Source: Phoebastria nigripes
Lineage: Eukaryota > Chordata > Aves > Procellariiformes > Diomedeidae
DNA: 64,000 nucleotides
Reading direction: 5' to 3'
Assembly (NCBI GenBank): GCA_035582835.1
Contig: JAYKAV010002009.1
Span: forward strand, 684,634-748,633
The position numbers were made by a program, and so were the translations under genes. The notes beneath the pieces were generated by a model. It saw nothing but the letters and a program-made list of their open reading frames with translations, ran no database searches and was not told the origin of the DNA. This document shows, one piece after another, positions 45,961-59,876 of the stretch. Position 1 is the first letter of the stretch. The number at the start of each line of letters is the position of its first letter.

Positions 45961-48900
45961 ATGAAAGGCTGCTTTGCCGTTCTCCTGGTAGTTGTATTTA
46001 GATGTATCTCAGCATGGATGTGGGGCTCCGTGTGCCTCCCACCCCAAGGTCTCCAGTAGGGATGTGAAATGCCCCGTTCCCACCCCTGGGAGCAGTCCCT
46101 GTCCCCCCGTCCACAGAGGCAGGAGCCCTGTGGAGTTTGGGGAGGGGGTGGGTGTGCAGGAGTCACTGTGGTCGCCCTGCTGCACTGCCACCGCTCCAAC
46201 CACCTGCAGCATGGAGGGCTCCGCACCGACCCACCTTGCAGCAGCCCTATGCAGGCTGGTGGGCAAGAGCTGTGGTGCCCGAGAAAGGATTGAGAGTCAC
46301 GAGCTTGTGCTAGGAGGAAAGGGCCAGTTGTGTGAGACTTCTCTGTGGTGTGGGAAGTCAGTGGGTGAAGGAGGTTGGAGGTGGTGGAGCTCTTTCAGGT
46401 GAGGTGGAAGAACATGGTAGCATGAACTTGTGCTGATCCAACACAGGGACATGGCTCCCTGAGCTCTTTATGTCCCCTACGGCAACAGAGCACCACTCAA
46501 AAAATAAAAATAGCATGCTGTATTGATGTCTTCTCTCTTTTCTCCAAGAGTTATGAGTCAGCTGCCTGATTAGGCTATTGCCGTATGTGGAGCATCTTTT
46601 ATGTCGGAGGAATTTATTGCATTAAGGTAGACAAGGTTTACAGGTACTTGTGGATGTGATGACCCTCTGGATGCACCATTCTTTGTTGAAAGGAACTGTA
46701 CAATGCCTGTCCCATTCCTGTGACTCACTGTGCTTAGCTGGGCAGCTGTAGGTCCTACTACAGCTAAACTGTCATCATGGCCCTGGGAGACCTTGCGGGG
46801 GCTGCTGGCTTTGAATGGCAGGTTGGAAGTTTGGCTATGGACTACACTGAATATGAAGACTTATGCGATAAGTTGCAACTCACATCACTGCAAGACGGTG
46901 CAAGTGAGTGGCTTCACATAGTCTGAGAAGATAAGCAGGAGATATAGCCCATCAGCTAGTGTCCTCTGCTTGTTGGACCCTCCCTTTGTCTCTCATCTTT
47001 GACTGTAAATAAAAAGGACTTTTAGTGCCCAGCATTTTGCCCATAGGTTCGAGTCTTCTTTTTAATTACTTTTAAAAAATATAATGAAAGACATGCCAAA
47101 AATACCCATATTTCCCATTTTCCAGTTTTTGCTCACATGTATGTTTGATGTGCACATGCTTAATTTAGCAAAGTGATTTCAATGAAGAGGGATTTTTCAA
47201 AATGGTAAGGGATGTCTGAATTTTGTTTGGGCACTCAGAGAGTGCACTGCTTTCCACTCACCATGAAAACCAGCAGCAGGGTCTGCCCTGCCTTGAAGCG
47301 TGCTCCTGGAGCTGTGCTGGCCATGGGAGGTGGCATATAGATCCCCCCACCAGCCACAAGGCAGCGATGCTCACTGAATGCAATATGCTGAGTGTACAGG
47401 AGGGATGGCTTTGCTCAATACAGTCATGGTCCGTCTTAATTTCTTGTCACTGTACAGGCTGCACTGTAGCCACCAGAGAAGGACAATTCCTCTGCGTGAT
47501 TTTTGTGAGCCTGGTGCTCCAGCTGCTTCTGACCACTCAAACTCAGCACTGAGGAACATTGCCTTTCACATTCTGCAGGGGCATGTGGCCTTGGGAGCAG
47601 TGCAGAGAAAGAACATTATTCACCTTAGGGAGAGTTTATGCCAAACATTGAACGAAAAAAAAAGAAAGAGGGAACTCACTATTTCATGCTACCAGGTAAC
47701 CCTGTGTTGCATCCTGCTGTAGAACGTGTCTCAGGATGCTGGTGGAGGTGACCTGAGGCACAGGGAAGGGACACGCACAAGCCCAGGAGGACTGCAATGA
47801 GTCTTCCTCAGCACTGGATACAGTCAACCTGGGTATGCTGCTTCCTCTTCCCCATGGACCATCTGCTGTTTGTTCTCCACACCAGAGCCCCATCCAAGCA
47901 GTGTTTCTGTGCAGTGACAAGACTCATGCCCCTTCATCCCTGTGCAGAAGTGAGGGGTTGCATGCTCATGCTAACAGGGTGAGGAAGAGCAATTCACTGT
48001 GTGGGGCTTGACAACTACATTTTTTACATCAAGCAAAGCCAGAAGCTTGAACAAATGCCATTGTGGTGACAGAATGAAAGGGCTGCACAATTTTTCCTTC
48101 GTTTTGACATAATGAAAAAAGGCTTTTGACAAAATCCATTCTGCCCTTTAAATGAAGTTATTTGTTTGACTAAATGCACTGACTCCATCCAAATTATTTA
48201 TTAGACTTGCTTGACATTGCAGGCAACCTGGATTCCCGCAGGGCTGGGGGCAAGGGGTGGGTTCTGGATTAATCTCATCAACTGATAACAAGGCAAACCT
48301 AGTAAAGAGTTGCTTTTTACTTAAAAAAAGAAGGGGGGCGGGGAGGAATCCAACCACTGCACATCTTGCAGGCTTTTTTCTGGGACACTCAGGTTGGGCT
48401 ATTTTCTTCCCACAGGTCCATGACACTGTCAGTAAAACTCATCACTGGGTACCTGTACTGCTAGGGTTGTCATCATCAGTTTTTTCAGAGGTTTCACTAG
48501 ATCAGGACTCAGGAAAAAAAGGACTGATGCACTGGAAAAAGGATTCCAGTTCCTCTCCCCGTGGGCTTAGAAGAAGTAAAGAAAGGAGAAGAAATCTCTA
48601 CTGAAGACAGAGGAAAAGGAGAAACAGGAAATAAATAATTTGAGAACACACGGTGGAACAGAAAGGGAAATAAGAAAGTCGAGAGAAAAGGGCTGTATAA
48701 AAGAAAAGAGCACAGTTAGCCAAAAGGATGCCACAACTACAATGGGGATTGGGAAAGGCCTCACAAAAAGAGGTTAAGTAAAATATTTTAGAAAGTATGA
48801 AGAAGAGATGGCAATGACAGTAGGAGTGGGATCCATGCTGGACATTACTGAGAAGTCCCTGTGTCCCCCTGTTACGTTTGTGGAGGTGGTGTGAAGCCAA

Positions 48901-51900
48901 GTCAGTCTGTGTTCATGCTGGTTCCCCAAGCACCAGCATCTTCTTCCCTTTCCTACAGTCCCTGCCATCCTCTTGACTTCAGCATCGAGACAGCTCTGCC
49001 AGCTCTGCAGAGTGCCCTGAGTGGGTGGGACACGTGAGCCCAGAGACAAAGAATTTTACGTGTCTTTTAGGCACTTATTGCCCAGGTGGTAGTGTGCGAG
49101 AACCAGGAAAAGCTGAGGAGACATAGGAGCTGAGGGCATTAAAAGCACATACAGCCAGAGCTCAGCAGCAATTCATGGATCCAGGGGGATTGAGTCCTCC
49201 GACAAGCCTTCACTCCTGTATACCCATTGGAGATCCCCAGGGTGGGATGCCCTCCACCCTGGGACTTCGCACCATGCGCTGGGCCACTGACCGCAAGGTA
49301 CGTACAGTCCCAGAGCATTTGTCATGTCTGATGTGCCAGAGCCTGCTCTGCCAAGGGAGTTCATCAGCACTCACTCAACCCATGAGCGCACTAAGAAGGA
49401 GAATTGCCAGACCATAAAGCCTTGGCAAGCACTGGGTGACTCATAAGTACATTAAGTGGATGTTGAGACCCCAAGAACTGTTTTGGTTCTTATACCTTGG
49501 CACTGCAATGCAAGTCAGTGAAGTTCTTGTTAAGACTGATGTTTCTTTCTTGGTAGGAAGAAAACCATTTAACCTGCCTTGTTCATGAGACATGCCTACT
49601 GTTCAGAAAAGTCCTCAGCCCCTGGTAGAAGCTGTTGTCTTTCCCTGGACTAACAGAAATGACTCCGCCAGCAAGACACACCTGCATCTTCCTTGCTTTT
49701 CTTCTTTTTCCAAAGCTTGATCAAAGGAGGTTCGGAGAGAGGTGAGTTTTAAAACATACCTAGAGTATCCGCTAATAATATGGACCCAGCTTCAAAGAGC
49801 TGATTTTTGGAAGTCATGTGCTCAAAAAACTTCAAAACATGTAGAAACTCAGCAAATCACGGTCAAAATGCCACAGGTTCCCTGTCCTCATTCCCTACTG
49901 CCCACCCTTTTAGAAAACAAGGGCAGCAATAGAAACATGACATCTACTACTGGTAGACTTCCATGTTCTCACAGCATGTTGTTTTTTAGCAGTGTGAAGC
50001 AGGGAATGATGGAACAAAATAAGATAGTTATAATTTTCCTTACCTTTAGTTTTATTTCATATGTAAATGTAGTAGCTTAAAGCCTTACAGGAGCAGAGAG
50101 CTCACTTCTGGCCCCTCTTGTGGAGCAAGGACCAAAGAGGTCTGGAGCATCCTACAGTCTCCAGATGGCCCCTATGCAAGTGAGTCATCTGTCACATCTG
50201 CTGGAGAATGAGGAAAGCAAAGTCCAGGCCCTGTCTGCATCTTTGTTCTGAAATAATTTGGGACATTTCTGTTAACACTTGATACTGAGGAAATACAGCC
50301 TGTGTATGTGAAACTGTATAGAGGGGAGATCTGTCCCCTGTGGCTGTCAGGGAGATGACTGAGCCTTTAGCTAGGAGAGAAAGCCCTAGGCAAGGCAGGG
50401 GAGGTACAGAAACCTTTATTCAGGATCCTCCACTATGGACATCCTTGATTATTCACTTTTTTCATGTTTGTGTTTCCCCTTACCCTGTGAAGCTACCTCC
50501 TCTCTTCCTCTCTCCTTCTCTCCCTCCCTCCCTCAGATGATGGNATTTCACAGGTTTGTGGGGTGGCCATGGCTGGGCATGCTTAAATTGAACATGGCTT
50601 CTAACTGCCTGACATCTCCTGGTAGAAGGGATACCTGAGACTATAAAAGATGNGATTTCTCCTGGAGCTGAGATGATAACGTATCACTCACAAATGCACC
50701 ATGCCTGTTCAACCACTATGCTGATGGCATCTCTTTCCTAGTATGTAAGAGCTTCTGTTGGGTTCCTTATGAGCAGACACTTAAAATGAATCCAGGTTTT
50801 AATAATGACAACGGGGGGGACTGGCCAGCCCCGAGCAGAAGTCCTCCCACTGGGGCCCTCATGATGATCCCATCAGGGCTCATGGTGCTCCATGTAATAG
50901 GGCTGTGAGTGGAGAGCCCTTCCCACAGTGTTTCCTCCCTAACCCAAGGATCAATTAGTTTGCAGTCCTGTAGCTTAGGGATTCATTAATTTAAAACCCC
51001 TTTTACTGGTCAAATGCAACCACTCTAGTGCTGTGCAAGGCTCTCCCGCGTGGCTCGCATCGGGGAAGGAGGGAGGCGTGTGCCTGCCTCCAACACTTTG
51101 AACACAGCCATCAAACTGGGTCAGTTTGTCAGAGCTCAACGTCAGAAAGGNAGATTTTTCCTGCCTTGTGTGTCCTCAGCAGAGCAGTGCCCAGAAGGAG
51201 GTGAATAATCAAAAGGCACAAGAGCCCAGACCCAAACACAGGACTTGCCCAAGCAACAAGGCATTTTGCTGCAATTTAGGCATCTACGCCCAAAATGCCA
51301 GGCTGCAACTCTCCCCGCTGCTCTTGCATGACTGCTACCTACCACTGGAGCTGCCCATACTCTGGCACTTTTTTATTTGAAATTGTACCCATACCTGTCC
51401 AACTTGGGACAGGGTTGAAGAAGTCATGGTGATGCAGGAATGAGATCCTCCTCCACCACCACTGAGTCCTCCATCAGCAGACACAGCCGGTGTTTAAGTC
51501 TTGGCAGCCGTTGCAACAGCCAAACCCAGGTCAGTTGTTTGCCTTTTCTCGGGCAAGACCCGTTCTGGCAGTCTACGTGAGAGAAGTGGGCTGGGTGGAG
51601 TGATAGCTCTTCTAGGTCACTTTTCTGTTTAATGTGACTTTTCCATCAACTGAGCATAAATTTTTACCCCGATTTATTTGCGTCCCTCACTGACTTGGCC
51701 TGAGCTCAGTCACTGTCAGTGGAAACTACTGACATCTGAAATGCTGACTCTGAGGTTACTGAAACTAAACTAACACAACCAGCCGCTCGTGTACTGCGTG
51801 GAGGCAAACAGCCCTCTCCCCTTCTCACTCTTCCTCGTTGGTTGGTGCTTTTGTGCTTCTCAGTCAGGGTTTCACGCCTTCGTGTTAACGGCTCCTGTAC

Positions 51901-54784
51901 CCCTGCCTGGCNGTGGTGGGTGGCCGGGGCAGGCTGGGATGGGCTCGTTCACTCGCAGGTGACCTTGGAGTTACTTTTTCTTGAAATCAAGGATCGTGCG
52001 TCACAGGGAGCAGGACCTTCCATTTACGTAAGGGGAAAAATGAAATCAGTCTGTTTTGCGGCTCTGCAGTTACGGGAATGGGACCGCTCCTCTCCCCCCA
52101 CCAAAAAACCCAGCCGTGCCGTGGCCTGGTGTCACATTGACTAAACCTGAGAGCAAAAAATGCAGAAAAACTGTGGAAATTACCAGGCAGAATGAAACCA
52201 CCAGAGGAAAAGTATGCAACTTTTCATATTTTACTTTGGTGCAAGGATCCTGCATTACGGGAAATATTTGCCATGGTGCTATTAATAAAACCTGCTGAAC
52301 AAATATCAAGCTACTAAACAGTTATCCTGCACATTAATAATCAGATACAGCATAATATTTAATCTAACCATTTAGTCTGTAACGGGACTAGCTGTTCCTT
52401 TGCTTTTAATTACAGCTTTCATTTTAAGCTAACTGTACAAATTGGCAAGATTTATGAAGCATCACTGAACACCATACCTCTGCCTGCCTTGTGGCTCTAC
52501 AATTAAAATGCTCATTTTTGAACACTAGATTTGTTTAATCTGCTAAAGAACCCTTGAAGTCATTTGGACAAATATTTTAGCCTTCATTCCTTTCTGAATG
52601 AACATGGGTGCATGGGAAATCGAAACCAGTTCAAAGTCAGTGCACTGTAATGGCTNTGGAGCTTTGTCTGACTCTTGAAGGGCAGCAAAGAGACCTTCAG
52701 TATTTGGCATGTATTTGGGATGAGATGGGCATTTCCACTTTTTTTTCATTGATAAATTCTAGTTTTGTCCCCATGAGCAAGTCTATTGCTTCTGTAAGCA
52801 AGTTATCTCAAATCTATGGGTAAGTAGCTGCACCATGAATAAGAAAACCAAGACATCACGTTAGTGAGTGGGAAGCAGGACTCCTGTCCAGGCTGTCTGA
52901 AGAGTCAATGTTTCTGTGTGTTGGTGCAGTGCTCATTTGGTTTTGTGTTTTGAAGGCTCTGTTGTTGGAGCACTGCACAAACATGGAATACAGATGTTGT
53001 CTTTGCCTTACAAAAGAAATTATTCTCCATGATGAGAAACACCACTGGTTCTTCCTTAGGAGATCTAGTGATAAAGACTTAGCTCTTCCCCATCCCATCA
53101 GGAAGAAGCTCCACCCAAATCTCCACAATGGGCAGTGCGTTATCCAGCCAAACCTGACTGTCGTCTTCTCCCTCTATCCCTAGGTAGAAGTCTACAGTTG
53201 AAAGTCTCTGCTTTCATTTTCTGCATTTTCCCAGTAATCCAGTTGTGGAAATCAGGCAGCCTCATGTAAGGGCTGCCTGGGTTTGCTAACTCCTACCCAG
53301 CTTGGCTCTGGCTCGTATATGTTCTCCACACTTAGCTCTGGCCATGCAAGGAAGGCAATCTTTGGTGCACGGGAGTTGCTTATGGGAAAGGAGATCGCCG
53401 TGTAATTTTTATCAGGGCTAAGACTGAGCAATATTGCCTTGGAACAAGGCAGAGCAAAAAGCTGCATCTCCTGGTATGGGCAATGGGAGATGATGTGGCA
53501 GCCCTCCTGTCATACAGGCAAAGCAGGCAGTTGCCCAGGGCAGCAGCCTGAAGCACATGCATAAGCAGACATGGGATGCTCCAGGGCTTGTAAAAGCTAT
53601 TCCATACCCATAACAGCTCCAAAGTGAAAACAGACTCAACCCCTCCAGCACCGCTTTCTGCAAAGGCAGGTGGAGAGGAAGCTCTTTCCCTTCTAGCATC
53701 ACCTCTCCACCCTTCCTAGACCCCTCCTCTGCACTTGCAAACATCTTCCCTACATTTACCCTCTCCTTCAGAGCTGGGTGGGAGCTCAGCCGGCCCCACG
53801 TGTTCCCCAGGGCTGTGTCTGCTTTGTGCATACCTGGCCCAGCAGCCACCCTGTCCCTGCATTGTATGACCTGGCATTATGGCTCCTTGCATCTCAGGCA
53901 GCACTGGCATGTGTGTCTCTAAGTTTCGTTTCTGAGCAGGGCAGCCTGTGTCTACAAGGAAATGAAAACTAGAAAGAGTGATTTCCAGTCCCAGCAGCCC
54001 CCTCACATGGCTCCTTTCTCACCCAGCCCACCTCCTCCTCATCCTGGGAGGTGGGAGGCTGACTCAGCCTCTGCCAGGCTCCTGCCGCCCGCAGGGTCCC
54101 TCCCGCCTCGCCCTGGGGACTCGCAGGGGAAACCTCCCAGGGCAAGTGGTGGGGAACTCATGCCTGTGGCCACCCGAGACCAGGCAGGTCTGCAAAAGCC
54201 ACGCGCGCTCACGCTGGCACATCATGCCGAGTGATGCCACTGTCACCAGCAGACAGCATCAGTGCTGTGCTGCCGCCGTGCTGCCCTTGCACTGTGCTGC
54301 CTGCTCTCCCGCACCCTGTCTTGCTCCTCTCCCTTTCAGTCCTTGCTCTTTTCTGTCACTCCTGTTTTCAGTACTTTTACCCCTCTCTCTCTTTTTTTTT
54401 TTTCTTCCTCTGCTCCATTTCCTCCTGAGGAAGGGAGGAAAGCGTTGGCCCTTAAAATGCCCCTTTCCTGGCTGACGAGGTGGTGCGTGTCCTGGGGGTG
54501 AGGGTCTGGATTGAGGATCGCACAGTTCTTTGCACCCACTCTGAATCTCTCTGCCATCAACTGTCATGGGCAACCTGGAAGGTGCAAAGCACAGAGAGAG
54601 CAGCCTCCATGCCACCTTCCCAAGTTGGAAGTCCTTCCAGGTCGCACTGCTGCGGGTGGCAGTGGTTATCTTCATGACAGGGGGCTGAGCTCTTCCAGTT
54701 CAGCTAACTCTGGACCACTGAGGTGGGTTCCTGTGTGTCTTCTATAATGGACCTCAGTCCACACCTGAAGACACCAAAAGTTGA
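45961..54784. other. Unique noncoding sequence, no gene recognised
   Basis: About 8.8 kb with no supported gene. Minor contents are a G-rich run near 48331-48346, a pyrimidine-rich tract ending in CAG (50490-50536), and an AT-rich unique block at 52300-52460 with AATTACAGC- and TTAATAATC-type words. Near 54000-54480 the sequence is GC-rich, followed by an 11-12 nt T run. Open frames up to 165 codons have no recognisable domain. No LTR, tRNA or young LINE was seen. Confidence 0.45.
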
Positions 54785-55180
54785 AGGAACACCTCTTCCT
54801 TTGGGAATTTGTCCCAGTGCTTTTAATTGCCATCTCTCCTGAAAATGTTCTTAAGTTGAAAATGTCCACCTTCCAGCCTCTTCTTCTTGTTCTGCCTTTC
54901 CCTGGCAGATGTGTAAGCTCTTTAGTACCAGACATTTCTATTCCAAGTTAATTTTTATTCTTTGTTTTGCTAAGATAAACAGTGAGTTCTATAAACCTCT
55001 CATTTCAAGACATTTTCTCTTGCCCCGTTACGATTTATTTGGCTGTTTTCTGAACATTTCAACATCTGATTTAAAGTATGGATGCCAGAGCTCTGCACAG
55101 TTTGGCCACACTAGTTTCAGCAGTGCCGGGAACAGAGGTAAAAGCACAGCCTCTCTCTCCATCTCTCCTCCACTCCCTGT
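54785..55180 (-). mobile_element. Ancient CR1/L3-like LINE 3' fragment (antisense)
   Basis: The plus strand here reads like the antisense of old tetrapod CR1/L3 3' regions. In order it has 'tgtcccagtgcttttaattgcc', 'gttcttaagttgaaaatgt', 'cttcttcttgttctgcc' and 'ataaacctctcatttcaagac'. It then has 'ggctgttttctgaacatttc', 'gatgccagagctctgcacag' and 'tttcagcagtgccgg'. These correspond to the phrases about 'cccagtgcttaaccaccct', 'cttcttgtcct' and 'gcccagaactggacac' in the consensus I remember. Divergence is high and no tail is visible, so the age is great and the edges are approximate. No coding capacity remains. Confidence 0.6.
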
Positions 55181-58100
55181 CAGAGACACCCCATGTGCTG
55201 CAGCAGAAACCCATGTTCAAGTGCTCGGCCATCGTCCGAAGAGATTTGGCTTTGGGAAGGTCCTGCTTGTGCTGGCTCTGTGCTCTTTTCCAGGCTGGCT
55301 CTGTGCTCTTTTCTTCCTGTGCAACTTTGCATTCAGCTGTATTAAAATGCTTACCTTTCCTTTCTTTTTAATCAGGCCCTGTTTACCAGGTGACCCAGAT
55401 AGCTCTATATGACTGTGTGGGACCAGGTCTCTGCTATGCACCAGTTCACCAGCCTTCGTGTGATCTGCAGGTCAGATCAGCAGGACTCTTAGAGTTACCT
55501 CCAGGTCTTTGATGGAAGGACTGGAACTGGACAGCCCTCTGACTACCAGCAGTCCCTGCATGTAGCCACCAAACATCCTTCCTTCTCGCCCTCCCCATAG
55601 TGACTCCTCTCTGGCAGCAGCTCAGCCCTTTACTCTGCCTGCTCTCCATTGCAAAGTCACAGAGTTACTTACAGCACTGAAAGTTTCAGTCCTGCAGTGC
55701 CTGGCACCTCAGCAGGCAGGTCGGCTACCTCCACACATGGGAGAAGACCCACTTTGGGCACAGGATGGAGGTTATTCTCCAGTTGTTATTATTAGAAATC
55801 ATCCTGGAGTCAGTCAATAACTGCAGACTTATACATGGGGTGCGATTAGGAGCCTCCAGCAGCTGAAGGCAGCAGCTTATCAGCTCATATCAGACAGCAC
55901 TGCCTGAGACAAGGAGTGTGAAATTAGCTATTGAGTGTAAAACAGAAAGGAGGGGGAGGTTTATGCAGGCGGAGCAGAAAACCTGGGGTGTTTTTTCAGT
56001 TCTTTCCATAGATTTTGTTATGCTCATAGAAACCATCCTTCCACTCTGTCCTGGAATAAGGACACTGAGAGTGGCTGGCAAACAGCCTGAGTTCATGTCC
56101 ATTCTGGGATCACCCATCTTTTCCCTGGTCCGGCACATGAAATTGTAGCTATCTTCAGAGCACATGGGAGAACCTGGGGATTGCATGAGATGAGGCAGGC
56201 TCAGCCTGCTTCAGCCTTGTGATGAACACAGCACAGTGTCACACCTTATGTTGTGCTTTGTGTCTGTCGGTTTAGTTCAGGAGAGTAAAATGCTGATCAT
56301 CCAGTTCATCTTCTTTGAACAAAGAACCATTCCTGAAGCACAGTATGGACAGGATGTCTGTTCTTTGTGCTCATTGAGCTCCCCCATCAGCTCCACCTGT
56401 CTACTGGGGTTCCTTCTAGGTACTGAAGTCCTATCTGAATGGCTGTCCACCTTCACCCATTAAAAAAAAGGTATCGGTTATAGATGATCATGCTGGTTTA
56501 ACCAAAACAGGATCTAGCCAGCACTCAAACCTACTAGAGGGGGCAGAAAAAGGTAGAGTCTGTGTATGCATATCGATTTCAGTAGTAATACCTCCCAGCG
56601 AAGGTCAGGAAAGAAGAATATGAGGCAAGATTATATATCTAAATGGCCTGTATGAATAGCTAGAAGTATTCTGGAAGACAGCAGGTTAATATAGGATTTG
56701 CAGCATGATAATAAGAATAAAACATAGTCATAGGAGTAGTTAAGCCCTGGAGCTGAAAGACCTTTCAAGCTGAATGAAAGTCTAGCACTGACTGGGGTAC
56801 AAGCAGAAACAGAAGAAGCAGTTCCAGTTCTCCAGTGCTGGAAGACACTGAGAGAGTCCTCCAGTGCTGATATAATGTGTAATGCCCTCCCAAAGCACTG
56901 GTTATCAATTAAGGTTTCTGGAGAACATCTCAGAAGTTCAACATAAGTTGTGACAGGACTGAAAAGAAACAATGAGGAAAAGGTTGAAATATTGGCATGC
57001 CATGTTGCCCCTTTAATGAGGTACCACAACAAGTAGTTGGGCTAGATTCAGTGAACAAAACATCAGTACTGATGCATGCTTGCTCATTATATTTGCATTC
57101 TTGTACCTTGAGGACATAGCAATGAGATGGAAGCTCTCCAAACTCTGTTGACCTGGGAGTGGGCTGGTGGATGGCAAAGNGGAAGCAACATGTGTACACA
57201 GTGTCAATTTGTCAATGAATCCAAAATGATGAAGAAAACAGTGAAAAGTCATTATAAGTCTGTGGAAGAAAGACCTCATACAAGAGACTCAGGGGAGACT
57301 CCCATACATATAGGCTGATGCAGATTGGAGAAGGTAATTACATACGCAAGTCTGTGTTATTTCCATAAAGGGATGATATGGCCAACTGAAATGTTGGAAA
57401 GAAAGCATAGTTATTCCATTATAAAAAAGACCACTTTTATAAACAAGTAAGTCTCTGAAAGAATATGATTTGGGACACAAAAAGGAAGTAGTAGACTGGA
57501 GGGACATGTAAGATTGAATCAAATTTCAGAACAATTTGAACATCTCATCATACTGTATGCAATGATTATAACACTGGGAGAAGTCTTGGAAGGTGTTGGT
57601 TTCCCTCCCTTCACTGCAACAAATGTGCTGTGTGACTTACAAGAGAAGTATGTCACGCTACGCCCTTTTGCCTTCTTCTGACTTTTTTAATTTGGAAGGA
57701 GCAGTGTTTTCTGCCTGACTCCACTGAGCCCCTCGAAGGGGGAAAAGATTTTTCAAAAAAAAATATTCTTTAAAGGTAAAAATTTGTCTTTGTGGAGACT
57801 AAGGATCAGTTTTGATTTACCTTGTGCATAAAACTTCTTCTGGAGAAAAGAAACCTTTCTTGATAGTCTTCAAATAGAAGGTTTGATTTCAAATTTTAGA
57901 AGTACTGTAATCATAAAGGCTTTTATTAAGAATTCTAAAATAAAGAGAGTCACAAAATACTTATAAAGCTGTCGCTAATCCAAACTGAACTTTTCAGATT
58001 CACAATATTTGAGATCTTGACTTTTCAGTCAGTTCTATAACCTGCATGCCAAGGAGTCCTAGCTCAGCAGGGAGCCCTGACATTGTGCAGGAATCTGAAA

Positions 58101-58583
58101 GCTCAAGGGTGAGTGATGGGACCTGCTCTAGAGTCATCCATCCCCAACTTTCCTCCAAAGCCTGTAAAAAGGAAAATCTACAGAGCCTTGGAAGGAAGTA
58201 GATAAGGACGTCAGAGAAGGGAAGAACAAGGACCAGATGAGCATGTTGAGAAGTAGAGTGTTTTGAAGGCTCACAATAGAATTAAAAACTCCATCAACCC
58301 AGAACCAAATCAGTGAAAGGGGGGAAAACAGTCTCCCTTTGGATGGTGCTGTGCCCATCTGATTGTACAATGGAACAAATGGAACAAGAAGGTGCATGCC
58401 TTTCCCTGCAGCTCAACANGGTGCTCAGGAAAGATGGAGAGATATCTTGGATTAACTCCCATCACCATGACTTGCCTCTATAAAATGTTCCTAAGTCAGA
58501 GGCATTTTTTTCCCCAAACTAGTGGGAAAGCACAAGAAAAGGCCCCAAAAAAGGCACCTTTAAAGACAATAGGGGTTTGAGTC

Positions 58584-58599
58584 TTTTTTTTTTTTTTTT
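58584..58599. repeat. T16 homopolymer followed by N
   Basis: Sixteen Ts run into an ambiguous base, most simply a homopolymer sequencing or assembly ambiguity. No retrocopy is recognised on either side. Confidence 0.85.
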
Positions 58600-59852
58600 N
58601 CAAGGCTCTGAGACATTTGTGTGGGATTATGTTCTCAAGCACATAAAAGGAAGTAAAGACTTAAAATGTGAGTGAGAGCAAAGACAGTGGAAAATAGTAA
58701 CACAGGCCAGTAGCCCACACAGACTGAAGAAAGTATCACTGGTGTCTGCTGCAAACAAAAAAGTCACTAATAAGCCATGCACAGATCCCGCCATGGAAGT
58801 AGAAAGTCTCTGTTTTCATCAAACTTTGCCATTGTTTCTTTCAGAAGGAAACATCCCCATCTCTGTGCTCCTCATGACTACTCACATGGCCACCCCATCT
58901 CTGTTGCTGCAGGACCATCCCCAGCAAACCCATCTCATGCATAGGCACATGAGCATTGTCTAGAAGCTGTGCTATAAATTGTAGAGATGAATTGCTTGTG
59001 CTTCACCTTCTGGGTGGAAAACGCACATAGAAGACAGCCCATAAAATTGGCATACTCTTTCTATTTCTTCTCTCACTTAAGCTCATTATCCCCGCATGTT
59101 TCTCCCTGAAAATTGTAAATTAGCAAGCCGCCAAGGTGAAAAACACTGCCCAAACTGTGAGAATGGATGTCCTCCAGACAGCCCTGCTGTTACCATCTAG
59201 GGACTTGCACAGGACTCGGTTGCACTGAGATTTGATCTTTAAGATGGTTGATCCCAAGGTGTTTGCAGGCATCAGTGCCCTGGGATCTTCAGAAGTGCCT
59301 GTGCAGGTTTCCAGAGTGCTTAGGGAAGAAAAGTTTCTCTAGGTGGACATTAAAGCATGCAAATTTATGGTGTCTGAGTTAGAACTTGGAAATCCAGCAT
59401 TAAAGGAAGCCGAAGTCTAACACTACCGCAGAGAGAGTGAGCTCAAGGCTATAGAGGAGGTTTCAGAGGCTACAGTCAAGAGGAGGTGGCAGAGGGAGCT
59501 GGATGCACATGTTGAATTCCCTCCTCTACACACACACATGAGCTGCCAGGGATGTGGTAGGAGACCACCTTCCCTGTGCAGCACCTGAGCTGAGCCCCCA
59601 AGCTCCCAGAGGTAACAAATGCATCTTAAGACCATTTTATCAACATTTCAATCCAGGAAGTAGACTTGGTTTCATTTTGATACCATCCCTCCACCATCAC
59701 CATTTTTTTCACAGAAGCTTTGAAAGAAGGCATTCTGTTGTTAAAAAAACAAGTTAAAAAGGGAGAAAATAGTTTTAAAGGGTAGGAAATATGTGTTTAC
59801 TGAGTGACTAAATCAATTGCTTCAAAAGAAAATGGATTAAAAATTTTGCTGG

Positions 59853-59876
59853 GTGGGGGTGGGGCATAAGTGGGGG
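59853..59876 (+). other. G-quadruplex motif
   Basis: G runs of 3, 5, 4 and 5 are separated by one, one and about seven nucleotides on the plus strand. This meets the usual G3+N1-7 rule. Confidence 0.55.

Noticed and set aside
47046..47056. B-box-like GGTTCGAGTCT considered as a second tRNA or tRNA-derived SINE
   Set aside because: No A box at the right distance, no acceptor or T-stem pairing around it.
50490..50545. Long pyrimidine tract ending in CAG, considered as a 3' splice site
   Set aside because: The tract is largely CCCT/CTCT simple sequence, and what follows has no sustained frame of note.
58584..58600. T16 run considered as the poly(A) of a minus-strand retrocopy
   Set aside because: Sequence to the right contains no recognisable gene body and no flanking direct repeats.
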